Positions 36,422-44,957 of a stretch of 64,000 nucleotides of DNA are shown in pieces. Below the pieces are notes generated by a model, which was not told where the DNA came from, made no database searches, and saw only the letters and a program-made list of their open reading frames with translations. A program made the translations under genes and the position numbers. The stretch comes from Bacteroides intestinalis (GTDB lineage Bacteria > Bacteroidota > Bacteroidia > Bacteroidales > Bacteroidaceae), in the NCBI RefSeq assembly GCF_003464595.1, contig NZ_QRZF01000015.1, positions 1 to 64,000 on the forward strand, written 5' to 3'. Each line of letters begins with the position of its first letter. Within the stretch, counting starts at the first letter, position 1.

Positions 36422-36495
36422 TCCCTTGAAACGCACTTTCTTCCAGCTATAGAAATAAGCATTTAGATTAATTAACTCACTGTTCATTGCTTTAT

Positions 36496-36516
36496 TACGA
36501 AACTTTCGTAGCTTTG
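36496..36516 (+). promoter_or_regulatory. Palindromic operator overlapping -7 box of the blaI-like gene
   Basis: TACGAAACTTTCGTA (36496-36510) is a perfect palindrome around a central C. Its last TA begins the -7 box TAGCTTTG (36509-36516). A repressor bound here would block RNA polymerase, which suits autoregulation by the BlaI-type protein encoded at 36546. A near-identical site stands at 22380-22400. Confidence 0.65.
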
Positions 36517-36545
36517 TATTGAATTCATCCAAAAACTTTTATTCC

Positions 36546-36908
36546 ATGGAAAAATTAACAATACAAGAAGAAGAAGCAATGATCTACATCTGGGAACTGG
36601 GCAGTTGCTTCGTAAAAGACATTGTTGCCAAATATTCCCAACCGGCACCTCCCTACACTACGGTAGCTTCCATCGTCAAGAACCTGGAACGTAAGCAGTA
36701 TGTTACAGCCGCACGCGTAGGAAATACGTACCAATATACACCCGCCATCCGTGAAAGCGAATACAAACGTACGTTCATGAGTGGCTTTGTGCGTAATTAC
36801 TTTGAAAATTCGTATAAGGAAATGGTTTCTTTCTTTGCCAAAGAGCAAAAGATTTCGACCAACGACTTGAAAGAGATCATCAATATGATTGAGAAAGGAA
36901 AAGAGTGA
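36546..36908 (+). CDS. BlaI/MecI-family transcriptional repressor
   Basis: A 120-residue protein with the BlaI winged helix: LTIQEEEAMIYIWELG, PPYTTVASIVKNLERKQYVTAARVGNTYQYTP and a C-terminal dimerisation helix ending in IEKGKE. The frame extends to a TTG at 36519, but the -7 box at 36509-36516 and the family start favour ATG at 36546. It would repress its own gene and its M56 partner until a signal is sensed; the M56 gene begins 44 bases downstream. Confidence 0.92.
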   Translation: MEKLTIQEEEAMIYIWELGSCFVKDIVAKYSQPAPPYTTVASIVKNLERKQYVTAARVGNTYQYTPAIRESEYKRTFMSGFVRNYFENSYKEMVSFFAKEQKISTNDLKEIINMIEKGKE

Positions 36909-36951
36909 AAAAGATAACCTACCTGATTCTTAATTTTTAATTCAGAAAAAG

Positions 36952-38982
36952 ATGTTGGCCTATTTTCTAAAAATCAATGTAGCCATCGCGCTATTTTATG
37001 CGTTTTACCGGCTATTCTTCTATAAAGACACGTTCTTCACGTGGCGCAGGGCTGCCCTGCTCTGCTTCTTTGCCGTATCCGCCATCTATCCATTACTAAA
37101 TATACAAACCTGGATTACGGCACAGGAACCTATGGTCGCCATGGCAGATTTATACGCCGACATCGTTTTGCCGGAGTTTACTCTGACGCCGGAAAAGACA
37201 ACCTTCGACTGGAAAACAATCCTGCTCCAAACGGCTGGTTATGTTTATTGGGGAGGAGTCGCTCTACTGGCTGGTCGCTTCCTTGTACAACTGGCAGGCA
37301 TTATCCGGCTGGCTTTCCGTAGCCGGAAAACGAAGATTGGAAACGCCAACGTACACTTGCTTAAGCAAGCAGACGGACCTTTTTCTTTCTTTCACTGGAT
37401 ATTCATTCATCCGGCTTCGCATACCGAAGAGGAATTAAGCGAAATATTAACCCACGAACAGGCACATGCCAATCAATGGCATTCCATTGATGTACTCATC
37501 AGCGAGACTGCATGCGTACTTTGTTGGTTCAATCCCTTTGCCTGGCTCATGAAACGGGAAATCCGCACCAATTTGGAATACTTGGCGGACAATCGTGTAC
37601 TGGAAACCGGGCATGATTCCAAATCCTACCAGTATCATCTGTTAGGACTATCTCACTATAAGGCTGCAGCAACTATCTATAACAGTTTTAATGTATTACC
37701 TTTAAAAAAACGCATCAAAATGATGAACAAAAAGAGAACCCGAGAAATAGGGAGAACTAAGTATCTTATGTTTCTCCCCCTGGCAGCCTTACTAATGATT
37801 ATCAGTAACATCGAAGCTGTGGCCCGTACCACGAAAGAGATGGCAAAAGATGTCATAGAGGCTGTGGAAGAAAATCTGGCGCCAAACGAAACGGCACCGG
37901 ATATGAAAGCTGCTACTGAACCGATACCGGCAGAAACGCCAATGCCACAGCAGGATAAAGATAAACTTGTGGCTTACAAAGGGAAAGTAGTGGATAAAGA
38001 TGGAAAGCCTGTCGAAAGAGCTGAATTCTTCATTGATGGCATGTACAAGCTACCTCAAGACCAGTCATTTGTTACAGATAAAAATGGAAATTTTTCTTTC
38101 AAAGCATTTAAAAGTACTCCCATGATAGTGGTTTGGAAAAAGGATGGAAAACAAATGGCTGTGCAGGTTCCTGCCGAAACTCAAAACATATCAGACATGA
38201 AGATTGTCATGAATAGAGAATGGCTGAATCCTCCTGTCGATGATCCGGAAAATCCGGTATTCGAAGTAGTAGAATCAATGCCAGAATTCCCGGGTGGGGG
38301 CATGACAGCATTGATGCAATTCTTATCGAAAAATATCAAATATCCGGTCAATGCACAAAAGAACGGAACACAAGGACGTGTCACTGTACAATTTATAGTA
38401 AACGTAGACGGCAGCATTTCCAATATAGGCATTATCCGTGGAGTAGATCCGGAATTGGATGGTGAAGCAGTACGCGTTATCAGTACAATGCCCAACTGGA
38501 AACCCGGTACACAGAAAGGCAAGCCGGTTCGGGTGAAATACACTGTCCCTGTTATGTTCCGCCTACCGGATGAGGATAAGAAAGAAGAATACAAGCCTGT
38601 ACCTAAAATAGAAGAAACGGTGGTTGTAGGTTATGGTACTCGGCAAGAGTCACCTATAGAAGAAGGTCAGGTATTTGAAGTAGTAGAGCAAATGCCTTCG
38701 TTCCCAGGTGGCCCGGAAGGACTTATGAGATATATATCCAAAAATATCAAATATCCGGTAGGGGCACAAAAAGCAGGAACACAAGGACGAGTAATTGTAG
38801 AGGTAATTATTGATGCAAATGGTAATGTTACCAATCCTAAAGTTAGTCAAGGTGTAGACCCATTATTGGATGCAGAAGCTATCCGTGTTACTGCCAATAT
38901 GCCTAAATGGCAACCTGGTACACAGAGAGGGCAGGCAGTTAATGTAAAGTATACATTCCCTATCATATTCAAACTACAATAA
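36952..38982 (+). CDS. M56 (BlaR1-type) metallopeptidase with regulatory-like domain and two TonB C-terminal domains
   Basis: A 676-residue membrane protein. Helices occupy about residues 1-120 and again near 275. The M56 zinc site HEQAH (His168 to His172) is followed by NLEYLADNRVL, whose Glu is the third ligand. After a low-complexity linker comes a carboxypeptidase-like fold (KGKVVDKDGKPVERAEFFIDG split here: KGKVVDKDGKPV and ERAEFFIDG, about 345-420), then two TonB C-terminal repeats (about 445-545 and 580-676), both with SKNIKYP and a GTQGRV core. It should sense an envelope signal and relieve BlaI. The TonB-type repeats suggest the sensor binds a peptidoglycan- or TonB-linked partner; that is inference. 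Confidence 0.9.
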   Translation: MLAYFLKINVAIALFYAFYRLFFYKDTFFTWRRAALLCFFAVSAIYPLLNIQTWITAQEPMVAMADLYADIVLPEFTLTPEKTTFDWKTILLQTAGYVYWGGVALLAGRFLVQLAGIIRLAFRSRKTKIGNANVHLLKQADGPFSFFHWIFIHPASHTEEELSEILTHEQAHANQWHSIDVLISETACVLCWFNPFAWLMKREIRTNLEYLADNRVLETGHDSKSYQYHLLGLSHYKAAATIYNSFNVLPLKKRIKMMNKKRTREIGRTKYLMFLPLAALLMIISNIEAVARTTKEMAKDVIEAVEENLAPNETAPDMKAATEPIPAETPMPQQDKDKLVAYKGKVVDKDGKPVERAEFFIDGMYKLPQDQSFVTDKNGNFSFKAFKSTPMIVVWKKDGKQMAVQVPAETQNISDMKIVMNREWLNPPVDDPENPVFEVVESMPEFPGGGMTALMQFLSKNIKYPVNAQKNGTQGRVTVQFIVNVDGSISNIGIIRGVDPELDGEAVRVISTMPNWKPGTQKGKPVRVKYTVPVMFRLPDEDKKEEYKPVPKIEETVVVGYGTRQESPIEEGQVFEVVEQMPSFPGGPEGLMRYISKNIKYPVGAQKAGTQGRVIVEVIIDANGNVTNPKVSQGVDPLLDAEAIRVTANMPKWQPGTQRGQAVNVKYTFPIIFKLQ

Positions 38983-39019
38983 AGTAATTATTTCCTGAAA
39001 AATTCTCTCTAACATAATA

Positions 39020-39082
39020 GGTTATCCGCAAATCCTCCCCCTGGCAGTCAAATTCAACACCAGGGGCAGGATGCAGATAACC
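39020..39082 (+). promoter_or_regulatory. Long imperfect hairpin in the leader of the TlpA-like gene at 39099
   Basis: GGTTATC...CCCCTGG at 39020-39044 pairs imperfectly with CCAGGGG...GATAACC at 39060-39082. It lies between the M56 stop codon and the start at 39099. It has no T-run at its end, so an RNA structure or protein site is more likely than a terminator. Confidence 0.5.
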
Positions 39083-39098
39083 GCTAACTCCCTACACG

Positions 39099-40286
39099 AT
39101 GAATAAACTAATTCTGTTTCCCTGCTTCTTGTTCATTATCAATACAATTAATGCACAGGAAGGCAAAAAAGAGTATTTGCAGAAAGTTCTCAATAAGATT
39201 GAGAAAATTGAATCTGCAAGCTATTACAACGTATCAAAAACCTGGGAACCGGGAGATACTATACCTCTATCTGAATTCCGCCAATTAATTAATGAATACA
39301 ACAACCCGGCAGATTCAACCATTGGAGCAAGCTACATAGCGCTTGATCCTGATGATACTAAAAAATTAGAGTTTGGTTACGATGGTCATGTAGTATCACA
39401 CATGTTTCATGATAAAAAAGGGATAATAATTGATGACTTCACAACCAGATCTCTGCCTTTCAGATTAGTAGGACCTCCTTTCTTCAACTATACAAAGAGT
39501 ATAATCCGTTATGCTCTAAATACGAACGATAATATTACTACTGAATTAAAAGAAGAAAAAGACTACTATTACTTAAAATTGGTAATCAATGAAGATAAGC
39601 AAGTCGAGTTCTTTGGCAAGGATTATAAAATAGACAACCCATATTGCCTGGATCCAACTTCCGGCTATGAAATATGGATCAGTAAATCAAACGATTTACC
39701 ATATCAGGTACGTAGGGAAATGTACCACAACATTTCTATGAATTCCTGTTCGGATGTAGAAATCAATAAATTATCAATTAGTGATTTCAAACTATCAGAT
39801 TATTTCCCAAAGGATTATGAAATTAGAAAAGTCGGAGAAAATAGAGCAGTTCCTACCTCATCTCTCGTTGGACAAAAGGCTACTGCATGGACTCTAAAAG
39901 ATGAAAAAGAGCAGAATATATCACTTAGTGATTTCAAAAGTAAGGTATTACTTGTACAATTTACTGGAATAGGCTGCGGTCCATGCCAGTTATCTATACC
40001 TTTCTTAAACAAATTAAAAAGTGAATTTAAGACTGGCGACCTCGACATTGTGGCTATAGAAACGTGGAGACGAAAAGCGCACGCACTTCAAAACTACATT
40101 GACAGACACCACATAAATTATAAACTAACCACTGGTACAGATGAAATAGTAAAAGCCTACCAAGCCAGTTCCGCTCCGATCTTTTTCATACTGGATGAAA
40201 ATCGAGTGATAAGGAAAATGATCACCGGATATAGCAAAGACTCTACTGACAAAGATATAGAGAATTATATAAAAGAACTTTTGTAG
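39099..40286 (+). CDS. TlpA/AhpC-like thioredoxin-fold protein
   Basis: A 395-residue protein with a signal peptide (about 1-19, NAQ end). Residues about 20-250 form an unrecognised beta-rich region. The C-terminal thioredoxin domain has FTGIGCGPCQLS with Cys293 and Cys296, and a later SSAPIFFILDENRV with the cis-Pro. It is downstream of the BlaI and M56 genes in the same direction (116-base gap) and ends at a terminator, so it may be a third member of that unit. Likely role is periplasmic thiol redox. Confidence 0.82.
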   Translation: MNKLILFPCFLFIINTINAQEGKKEYLQKVLNKIEKIESASYYNVSKTWEPGDTIPLSEFRQLINEYNNPADSTIGASYIALDPDDTKKLEFGYDGHVVSHMFHDKKGIIIDDFTTRSLPFRLVGPPFFNYTKSIIRYALNTNDNITTELKEEKDYYYLKLVINEDKQVEFFGKDYKIDNPYCLDPTSGYEIWISKSNDLPYQVRREMYHNISMNSCSDVEINKLSISDFKLSDYFPKDYEIRKVGENRAVPTSSLVGQKATAWTLKDEKEQNISLSDFKSKVLLVQFTGIGCGPCQLSIPFLNKLKSEFKTGDLDIVAIETWRRKAHALQNYIDRHHINYKLTTGTDEIVKAYQASSAPIFFILDENRVIRKMITGYSKDSTDKDIENYIKELL

Positions 40287-40298
40287 TACAAACAGAAA

Positions 40299-40352
40299 AA
40301 TAAGAAAGAGATACCGCTCTCGGTTTATTGAGTGCAGTATCTCTTTCTTATT
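40299..40352. terminator. Bidirectional terminator between convergent genes
   Basis: A perfect 16-bp stem pairs 40299-40314 (AATAAGAAAGAGATAC) with 40337-40352. It separates the TlpA-like gene (plus) from the Mrp-type gene (minus). Confidence 0.82.
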
Positions 40353-40368
40353 ATTAATAGGATATTCT

Positions 40369-41469
40369 CTATTTATGCATTTGCACCACTTCCGTCGGTG
40401 CCATCTCTACATTCCGCTTATCTACTTGGCGAACTACGCTCGCTGCCAATTGCAAAAAGGCACGTCCTGTCACAGTATTTTCATCAAGTGCTACCGGTGT
40501 ACCTTTGTCGCCACTTTCACAAATGCTTTGCACAATAGGAATCTGTCCCAATAAAGGTACATTCATTTCTTCTGCCAGTTTCTTAGCACCTTCCTTACCG
40601 AAAATATAGTATTTATTTTCCGGCAATTCGGCTGGTGTAAACCAAGCCATATTCTCCACTAAGCCCAGAATAGGAACATTTACTTTATCATTGACAAACA
40701 TGTTAATGCCTTTACGGGCATCCGCCAATGCAACAGCTTGCGGTGTACTGACAACAATTGCGCCAGTCAGAGCAAGCGTCTGAACCACAGTCAAGTGGAT
40801 ATCACTCGTCCCGGGAGGGAGGTCTATCAGGAAGTAATCAAGATCTCCCCAGTTCGCATCACCTATCAGTTGTTTCAAAGCATTGCTCGCCATACCACCA
40901 CGCCACAGAGTTGCCTGGTCAGGATCAACAAAAAAACCTATGGAAAGTAGCTTTATACCATATTTCTCAACCGGTACAATCAAGTCACGCCCTTCTACAT
41001 TCTCTGCGTAAGGACGTGCATCTTCTACCTGAAACATCTTCGGCATAGACGGACCGAAAATATCAGCATCCAGCAAACCTACTTTATAGCCCAACTTTGC
41101 CAAAGCTACTGCAAGATTGGCAGATACCGTTGATTTACCTACCCCACCTTTGCCAGAAGAAATTCCAATAATATTCTTTACCTGAGGCAATAACTTACCC
41201 GGTTCGGGACGTGCCGCCTGCTTACTCTCCGTAGCAATAACGACTTCTACCTCATTGGATACATAGGTATGAATAGCTGCTTCAGCAGCTTTTATTACAG
41301 ACTTCATGAAAGGATCAGTCGGCTTCTCAAATATCAATGAGAAACTGACTTTCATACCTTCAATACGCAGATTATCGGCAACCATTTCCGCTTCTACAAG
41401 GTTTTTTCCGGTGCCGGGATACCGCACTGTTGCCAGTGCATCTAAAATCAGTTTAGGATAAAGTGTCAT
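40369..41469 (-). CDS. Mrp/NBP35-type iron-sulfur carrier ATPase
   Basis: A 366-residue cytoplasmic protein with an N-terminal MIP18/DUF59 domain (about 1-85) and a P-loop NTPase domain with the deviant Walker A GKGGVGKST (about 108-116), DADIFGPSMP and LIDLPPGTSD. The usual C-x-x-C that holds a bridging cluster is not seen: the expected place reads FTPAELPENKYYIFG. The longer frame to 41559 has no family-like start, so ATG at 41469 is used. It probably carries Fe-S clusters or regulates their assembly; the loss of the CxxC makes that less certain. Named Mrp or ApbC in other bacteria. Confidence 0.88.
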   Translation of the reverse strand: MTLYPKLILDALATVRYPGTGKNLVEAEMVADNLRIEGMKVSFSLIFEKPTDPFMKSVIKAAEAAIHTYVSNEVEVVIATESKQAARPEPGKLLPQVKNIIGISSGKGGVGKSTVSANLAVALAKLGYKVGLLDADIFGPSMPKMFQVEDARPYAENVEGRDLIVPVEKYGIKLLSIGFFVDPDQATLWRGGMASNALKQLIGDANWGDLDYFLIDLPPGTSDIHLTVVQTLALTGAIVVSTPQAVALADARKGINMFVNDKVNVPILGLVENMAWFTPAELPENKYYIFGKEGAKKLAEEMNVPLLGQIPIVQSICESGDKGTPVALDENTVTGRAFLQLAASVVRQVDKRNVEMAPTEVVQMHK

Positions 41470-41479
41470 AATATAAAAT

Positions 41480-41583
41480 GTGATAAGGTGATAGGGTGAT
41501 AAAGTGCTAACGTAATAAATTTCAACATGACAAGCATTAAAGTAATAACACCTTATCACTCTATCACTTTAGCACATTATCAC
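41480..41583. repeat. Inverted pair of 8-bp-period GTGATA repeats
   Basis: The left arm (41480-41511) reads four 8-base units: GTGATAAG, GTGATAGG, GTGATAAA, GTGCTAAC. The right arm (41549-41583), read on the minus strand, is GTGATAAT, GTGCTAAA, GTGATAGA, GTGATAAG, GTG. The two can fold into an imperfect hairpin of about 32 bp. It separates trmB and the mrp-type gene. Confidence 0.75.
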
Positions 41584-41593
41584 TTTATAATTG

Positions 41594-42352
41594 TTATTTT
41601 GAAGTTTGCAGTCCGCTCCGCTTGCTGCGGTTATAACTGCGATATTCATCTAACTCTATTTCTACATCGGGTTCATACAGTTCACCTTCTTTCGGCAGAT
41701 GAAACTTGATATATTTGATGTTCAACCCACGATCCAACCATTGTTGTTCGTAATAAGTTTTAATGCTAAGGATTTCATCAGCCATGCCGGAGTGATACAG
41801 ATCTTCTGTCATCACATCCACTGGAAGGTTATTCTCCTCAATCATATAGCGGGTATAAGTGAACATAAAGTTACTATCTGTCTTGAGATGAATGATACCA
41901 TCCGGTTTCAGGAATCTACGGTAGCGCTCCATGAAATAAGTGGAAGTTAAACGCTTCGTGGCCTTCTTCATCTGTGGATCAGAAAAGGTCAACCAGATTT
42001 CACTCACTTCATTTTCAGAAAAGAAACGATCGATGATTTCGATATTCGTACGCAAGAAAGCAACATTCTTCATACCTGCCTGCAACGAATCCGTAGCACC
42101 AGACCACATACGGGAACCTTTGATGTCTACTCCGATAAAGTTCTTATCCGGAAATAGCCGTCCCAGTCCTACTGTATATTCACCGCGTCCGCAACCCAAT
42201 TCCAAAACAATGGGATGGTCATTCTTAAAGAATGACTCATTCCATTTTCCTTTCATCTCAAAAGGCACGTTATCTACTGCCGAATAGGGGTATTCGAACA
42301 CATGCGGATAACTTGCCATATCGGCAAACTTCGCTAACTTACCTTTACTCAT
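41594..42352 (-). CDS. trmB: tRNA (guanine-N7)-methyltransferase
   Basis: A 252-residue SAM-dependent enzyme. Motif I is [15 protein letters not shown], preceded by an N-terminal basic region, followed by [20 protein letters not shown] and FKTDSN-like residues, all typical of TrmB, which makes m7G46 in tRNA. It ends in a basic [10 protein letters not shown] tail. It is 3 bases from ilvE and in the same direction, so it is probably in a short operon. Confidence 0.93.
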   Translation of the reverse strand: MSKGKLAKFADMASYPHVFEYPYSAVDNVPFEMKGKWNESFFKNDHPIVLELGCGRGEYTVGLGRLFPDKNFIGVDIKGSRMWSGATDSLQAGMKNVAFLRTNIEIIDRFFSENEVSEIWLTFSDPQMKKATKRLTSTYFMERYRRFLKPDGIIHLKTDSNFMFTYTRYMIEENNLPVDVMTEDLYHSGMADEILSIKTYYEQQWLDRGLNIKYIKFHLPKEGELYEPDVEIELDEYRSYNRSKRSGLQTSK

Positions 42353-42355
42353 GCG

Positions 42356-43375
42356 TTATTCTACGATGGTTACCCAGCCATGTGTATCAGGTTCGTCACC
42401 ATATTGAATACCACGCAGCTTATTGTATAACTTCATGCATACAGGTCCCGGTTTGCCATCTTTGGCAATGATATAAGAATGATTATTCTCCGGATCGTCA
42501 ATACGCTCAATCGGGCTTATTACCGCAGCAGTACCACAAGCACCAGCTTCCTCGAAAGTAGAAAGTTCTTCTTCTGCAATCGGACGGCGTTCAACCTTCA
42601 TGCCCATATCTTCAGCCAACTGCATCAAACTCTTATTTGTGATAGAAGGTAGGATGGAAGTAGACAAAGGAGTTATATAAGTATTATCCTTGATACCGAA
42701 GAAGTTGGCAGCACCACATTCATCGATGTATTTCTTTTCTTTGGCATCCAGATAGAATTCTGCAGAATAACCCGCTGCATGAGCCTCCTGGCTGGCACGC
42801 AAACTGGCTGCATAGTTACCACCTACCTTATAGATACCTGTTCCGAGAGGAGCCGCACGATCGTACTTACGAGTAATCACGTAAGGAGTAGCAGCAAAAC
42901 CACCTTTAAAGTATGGACCTACCGGAGTAACAAAGATCAGGAACATATATTCACTGGACGGACGAACCCCCACTTGTGCACCCGTTCCGATCAGCAACGG
43001 ACGAATATAAAGAGAGGCACCGCTCTCGTAGGGCGGAATAAAACGCTCATTCATCTTCACTACTGCGAGTACAGCTTCTTTGAAACGTTCTGTGGGCAAT
43101 TCTGCCATCATAATACCACGACAGGTAGACTGCAAGCGAGCGGCATTCTCTTCCAAACGGAAAATACGAACTTTACCATCTTTACCACGGAATGCTTTCA
43201 ATCCTTCGAATGCCTCCTGACCATAATGCAGACAGGTAGCTGCCATATGCATATTGATCAATTCACTACTACTGATTTCGAGTTTTCCCCACTCACCTTC
43301 CCGGAAATTAATTCTCACATTATAATCTGTCTTCATGTATCCGAATGACAGATTAGACCAATCTATTTCTTTCAT
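42356..43375 (-). CDS. ilvE: Branched-chain amino acid aminotransferase
   Basis: A 339-residue class IV PLP enzyme of the longer IlvE type. Markers are the N-terminal MKEIDWSNLSFGYMKTD, FEGLKAFRG, YIRPLLIGTG, the PLP Lys in YKVGGNYA, DECGAANFFG and the late GACGTAAVISPIE. It transfers amino groups to the keto acids of Leu, Ile and Val. It begins 41 bases downstream of a -7 box. Confidence 0.95.
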   Translation of the reverse strand: MKEIDWSNLSFGYMKTDYNVRINFREGEWGKLEISSSELINMHMAATCLHYGQEAFEGLKAFRGKDGKVRIFRLEENAARLQSTCRGIMMAELPTERFKEAVLAVVKMNERFIPPYESGASLYIRPLLIGTGAQVGVRPSSEYMFLIFVTPVGPYFKGGFAATPYVITRKYDRAAPLGTGIYKVGGNYAASLRASQEAHAAGYSAEFYLDAKEKKYIDECGAANFFGIKDNTYITPLSTSILPSITNKSLMQLAEDMGMKVERRPIAEEELSTFEEAGACGTAAVISPIERIDDPENNHSYIIAKDGKPGPVCMKLYNKLRGIQYGDEPDTHGWVTIVE

Positions 43376-43415
43376 ATCTCAAAGTATTAGTAATCTCATT
43401 ACGTACATTTTGCAA

Positions 43416-43423
43416 CAAATTTA
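43416..43423 (-). promoter_or_regulatory. Probable -7 box (TAAATTTG, minus strand) for ilvE-trmB
   Basis: CAAATTTA on the plus strand reads TAAATTTG on the minus strand, 40 bases ahead of the ilvE start and just inside the gap after xseB. No exact -33 element was seen. Confidence 0.4.
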
Positions 43424-43427
43424 ATCT

Positions 43428-43643
43428 TTATTCTTCACTTTCTCGCTTCTCCGACAGTAATTTTTCTATTTCCTTGTCGGCTTTGGTCAATTTGTCACTA
43501 CAAAACGCAATAATCTCATTCGCTTCCTTTATTTTTTCAGCAAGCGCATCGATTTCCAACTCATTATTGTCTATCTGACGGACAATCTTCTCCAGACGTT
43601 CTATTGCCTGGGAATAAGTTTCTTTTTTCTTCGGAGTAGGCAT
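43428..43643 (-). CDS. xseB: Exodeoxyribonuclease VII small subunit
   Basis: A 71-residue helical protein with the XseB pattern: SQAIERLEKIVRQIDNNE, LEIDALAEKIKEANEII and a coiled tail rich in Glu. It partners with the large subunit, whose gene lies 21 bases upstream in the same direction. Confidence 0.93.
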   Translation of the reverse strand: MPTPKKKETYSQAIERLEKIVRQIDNNELEIDALAEKIKEANEIIAFCSDKLTKADKEIEKLLSEKRESEE

Positions 43644-43664
43644 AAAGAAATTTATTATTTAAGT

Positions 43665-44912
43665 TTATGATTTACAACTTATGACCGAGGCTACTTCACC
43701 CCGGTAGAAACGAGTGATTATTTCGTCTTCTTCATTTAACATAGCAGCATTTTTCACTACTTTCCCATCTTTCAACGTGATACTGTAGCCACGTGCCAGT
43801 ATCTTCTCGGGAGAAGCATCAGCAAGACGTTGTTGTAACAACTCCAGACGATGCCGTTGACGCGAAAGTGAAGTCTGAACAGCTAGCGAAATATCTTTCC
43901 GGGTAGTCAGTAATGCAAGTTTGGCATCGGACACACGCCGGACAACAGCAGAAGGAATACGGTTTCTGTATGAAATCAATTTACGATGTTCTTCTGTCAG
44001 ACGGGAACGCACACTTTCATGCAGTTGACTGATAAGCACTTCCAGTTCATCAGCAGCAAGGTCCATACAATTTATAAGATACTCTGCAGCAGCAGTCGGA
44101 GTCTTCACGCGGGTATGAGCCACAGAGTCAAGTACCGTATCATCTCTCTCATGTCCTATACCAGTGATAATGGGTAACGGAAACTGAGTGCAGGCAGCAG
44201 CAAGCAGATAGGTATCGAAACCGGACAAATCAGAAGTAGCCCCACCGCCACGGATAATAACCACAGCATCAAAATCTTCCTGACGATTCAGAATAGCATC
44301 CAGAGCAGATAACACCGATTCTTCTACGCGGTCACCCTGCATCAATGCCGGAAATAATTCCGTATGAAAGAAGAAGCCACGTGGATTATTCTTTAACTGA
44401 TGGCAAAAGTCCCCGTAACCTGCGGCTGTAGGTGATGAAACCACTGCAATACGCTGGGGTAAAACCGGCATTTCCAGTTCCTTATTCAAGGTCAACACCC
44501 CTTCCTCCTCAAGTTGTTTTAAAATTTCCCGGCGTCGGCGTGCCATATCACCCAAGGTATACGTAGGATCAATATCCTGCACGGTAAGACTGTAACCATA
44601 AAGTTCATGAAAACTGACAGTTACCTGAACCAAAACCTTGATACCAGAAACAAATGCCTGTCCTGTGGACTCTTCAAAATAAGGTTTCAGCAAACGATAT
44701 ACATTTGCCCAAATGGTTCCACGCGCCTTTGCTATCAGATTATTGCTACGGGGATCTTTCTGAATAAACTCCAGGTAACAATGTCCGGTACTGTTCGTAC
44801 GCACATCGCTCAGCTCCGCCTGCACCCAATATTCATCGGGCAGGCATTGTTCAAGGCTCCGACGCACCAAAGCGTTTAAATCATACAAAGACAATGCTTC
44901 CATTCTGTTCAT
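43665..44912 (-). CDS. xseA: Exodeoxyribonuclease VII large subunit
   Basis: A 415-residue nuclease. The N-terminal OB fold (SLEQCLPDEYWVQAELSD, then GHCYLEFIQKD) is followed by the catalytic core with VVSSPTAAGYGDFCHQL, VIIRGGGATSDLSGFD and ITGIGHERDDTVLD, then a coiled coil and the ILARGYSI C-terminal segment. It degrades single-stranded DNA with XseB. Confidence 0.95.
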   Translation of the reverse strand: MNRMEALSLYDLNALVRRSLEQCLPDEYWVQAELSDVRTNSTGHCYLEFIQKDPRSNNLIAKARGTIWANVYRLLKPYFEESTGQAFVSGIKVLVQVTVSFHELYGYSLTVQDIDPTYTLGDMARRRREILKQLEEEGVLTLNKELEMPVLPQRIAVVSSPTAAGYGDFCHQLKNNPRGFFFHTELFPALMQGDRVEESVLSALDAILNRQEDFDAVVIIRGGGATSDLSGFDTYLLAAACTQFPLPIITGIGHERDDTVLDSVAHTRVKTPTAAAEYLINCMDLAADELEVLISQLHESVRSRLTEEHRKLISYRNRIPSAVVRRVSDAKLALLTTRKDISLAVQTSLSRQRHRLELLQQRLADASPEKILARGYSITLKDGKVVKNAAMLNEEDEIITRFYRGEVASVISCKS

Positions 44913-44957
44913 TTACGTATTACAGGTTACACATCACCAATACCAACATGTAATCCA

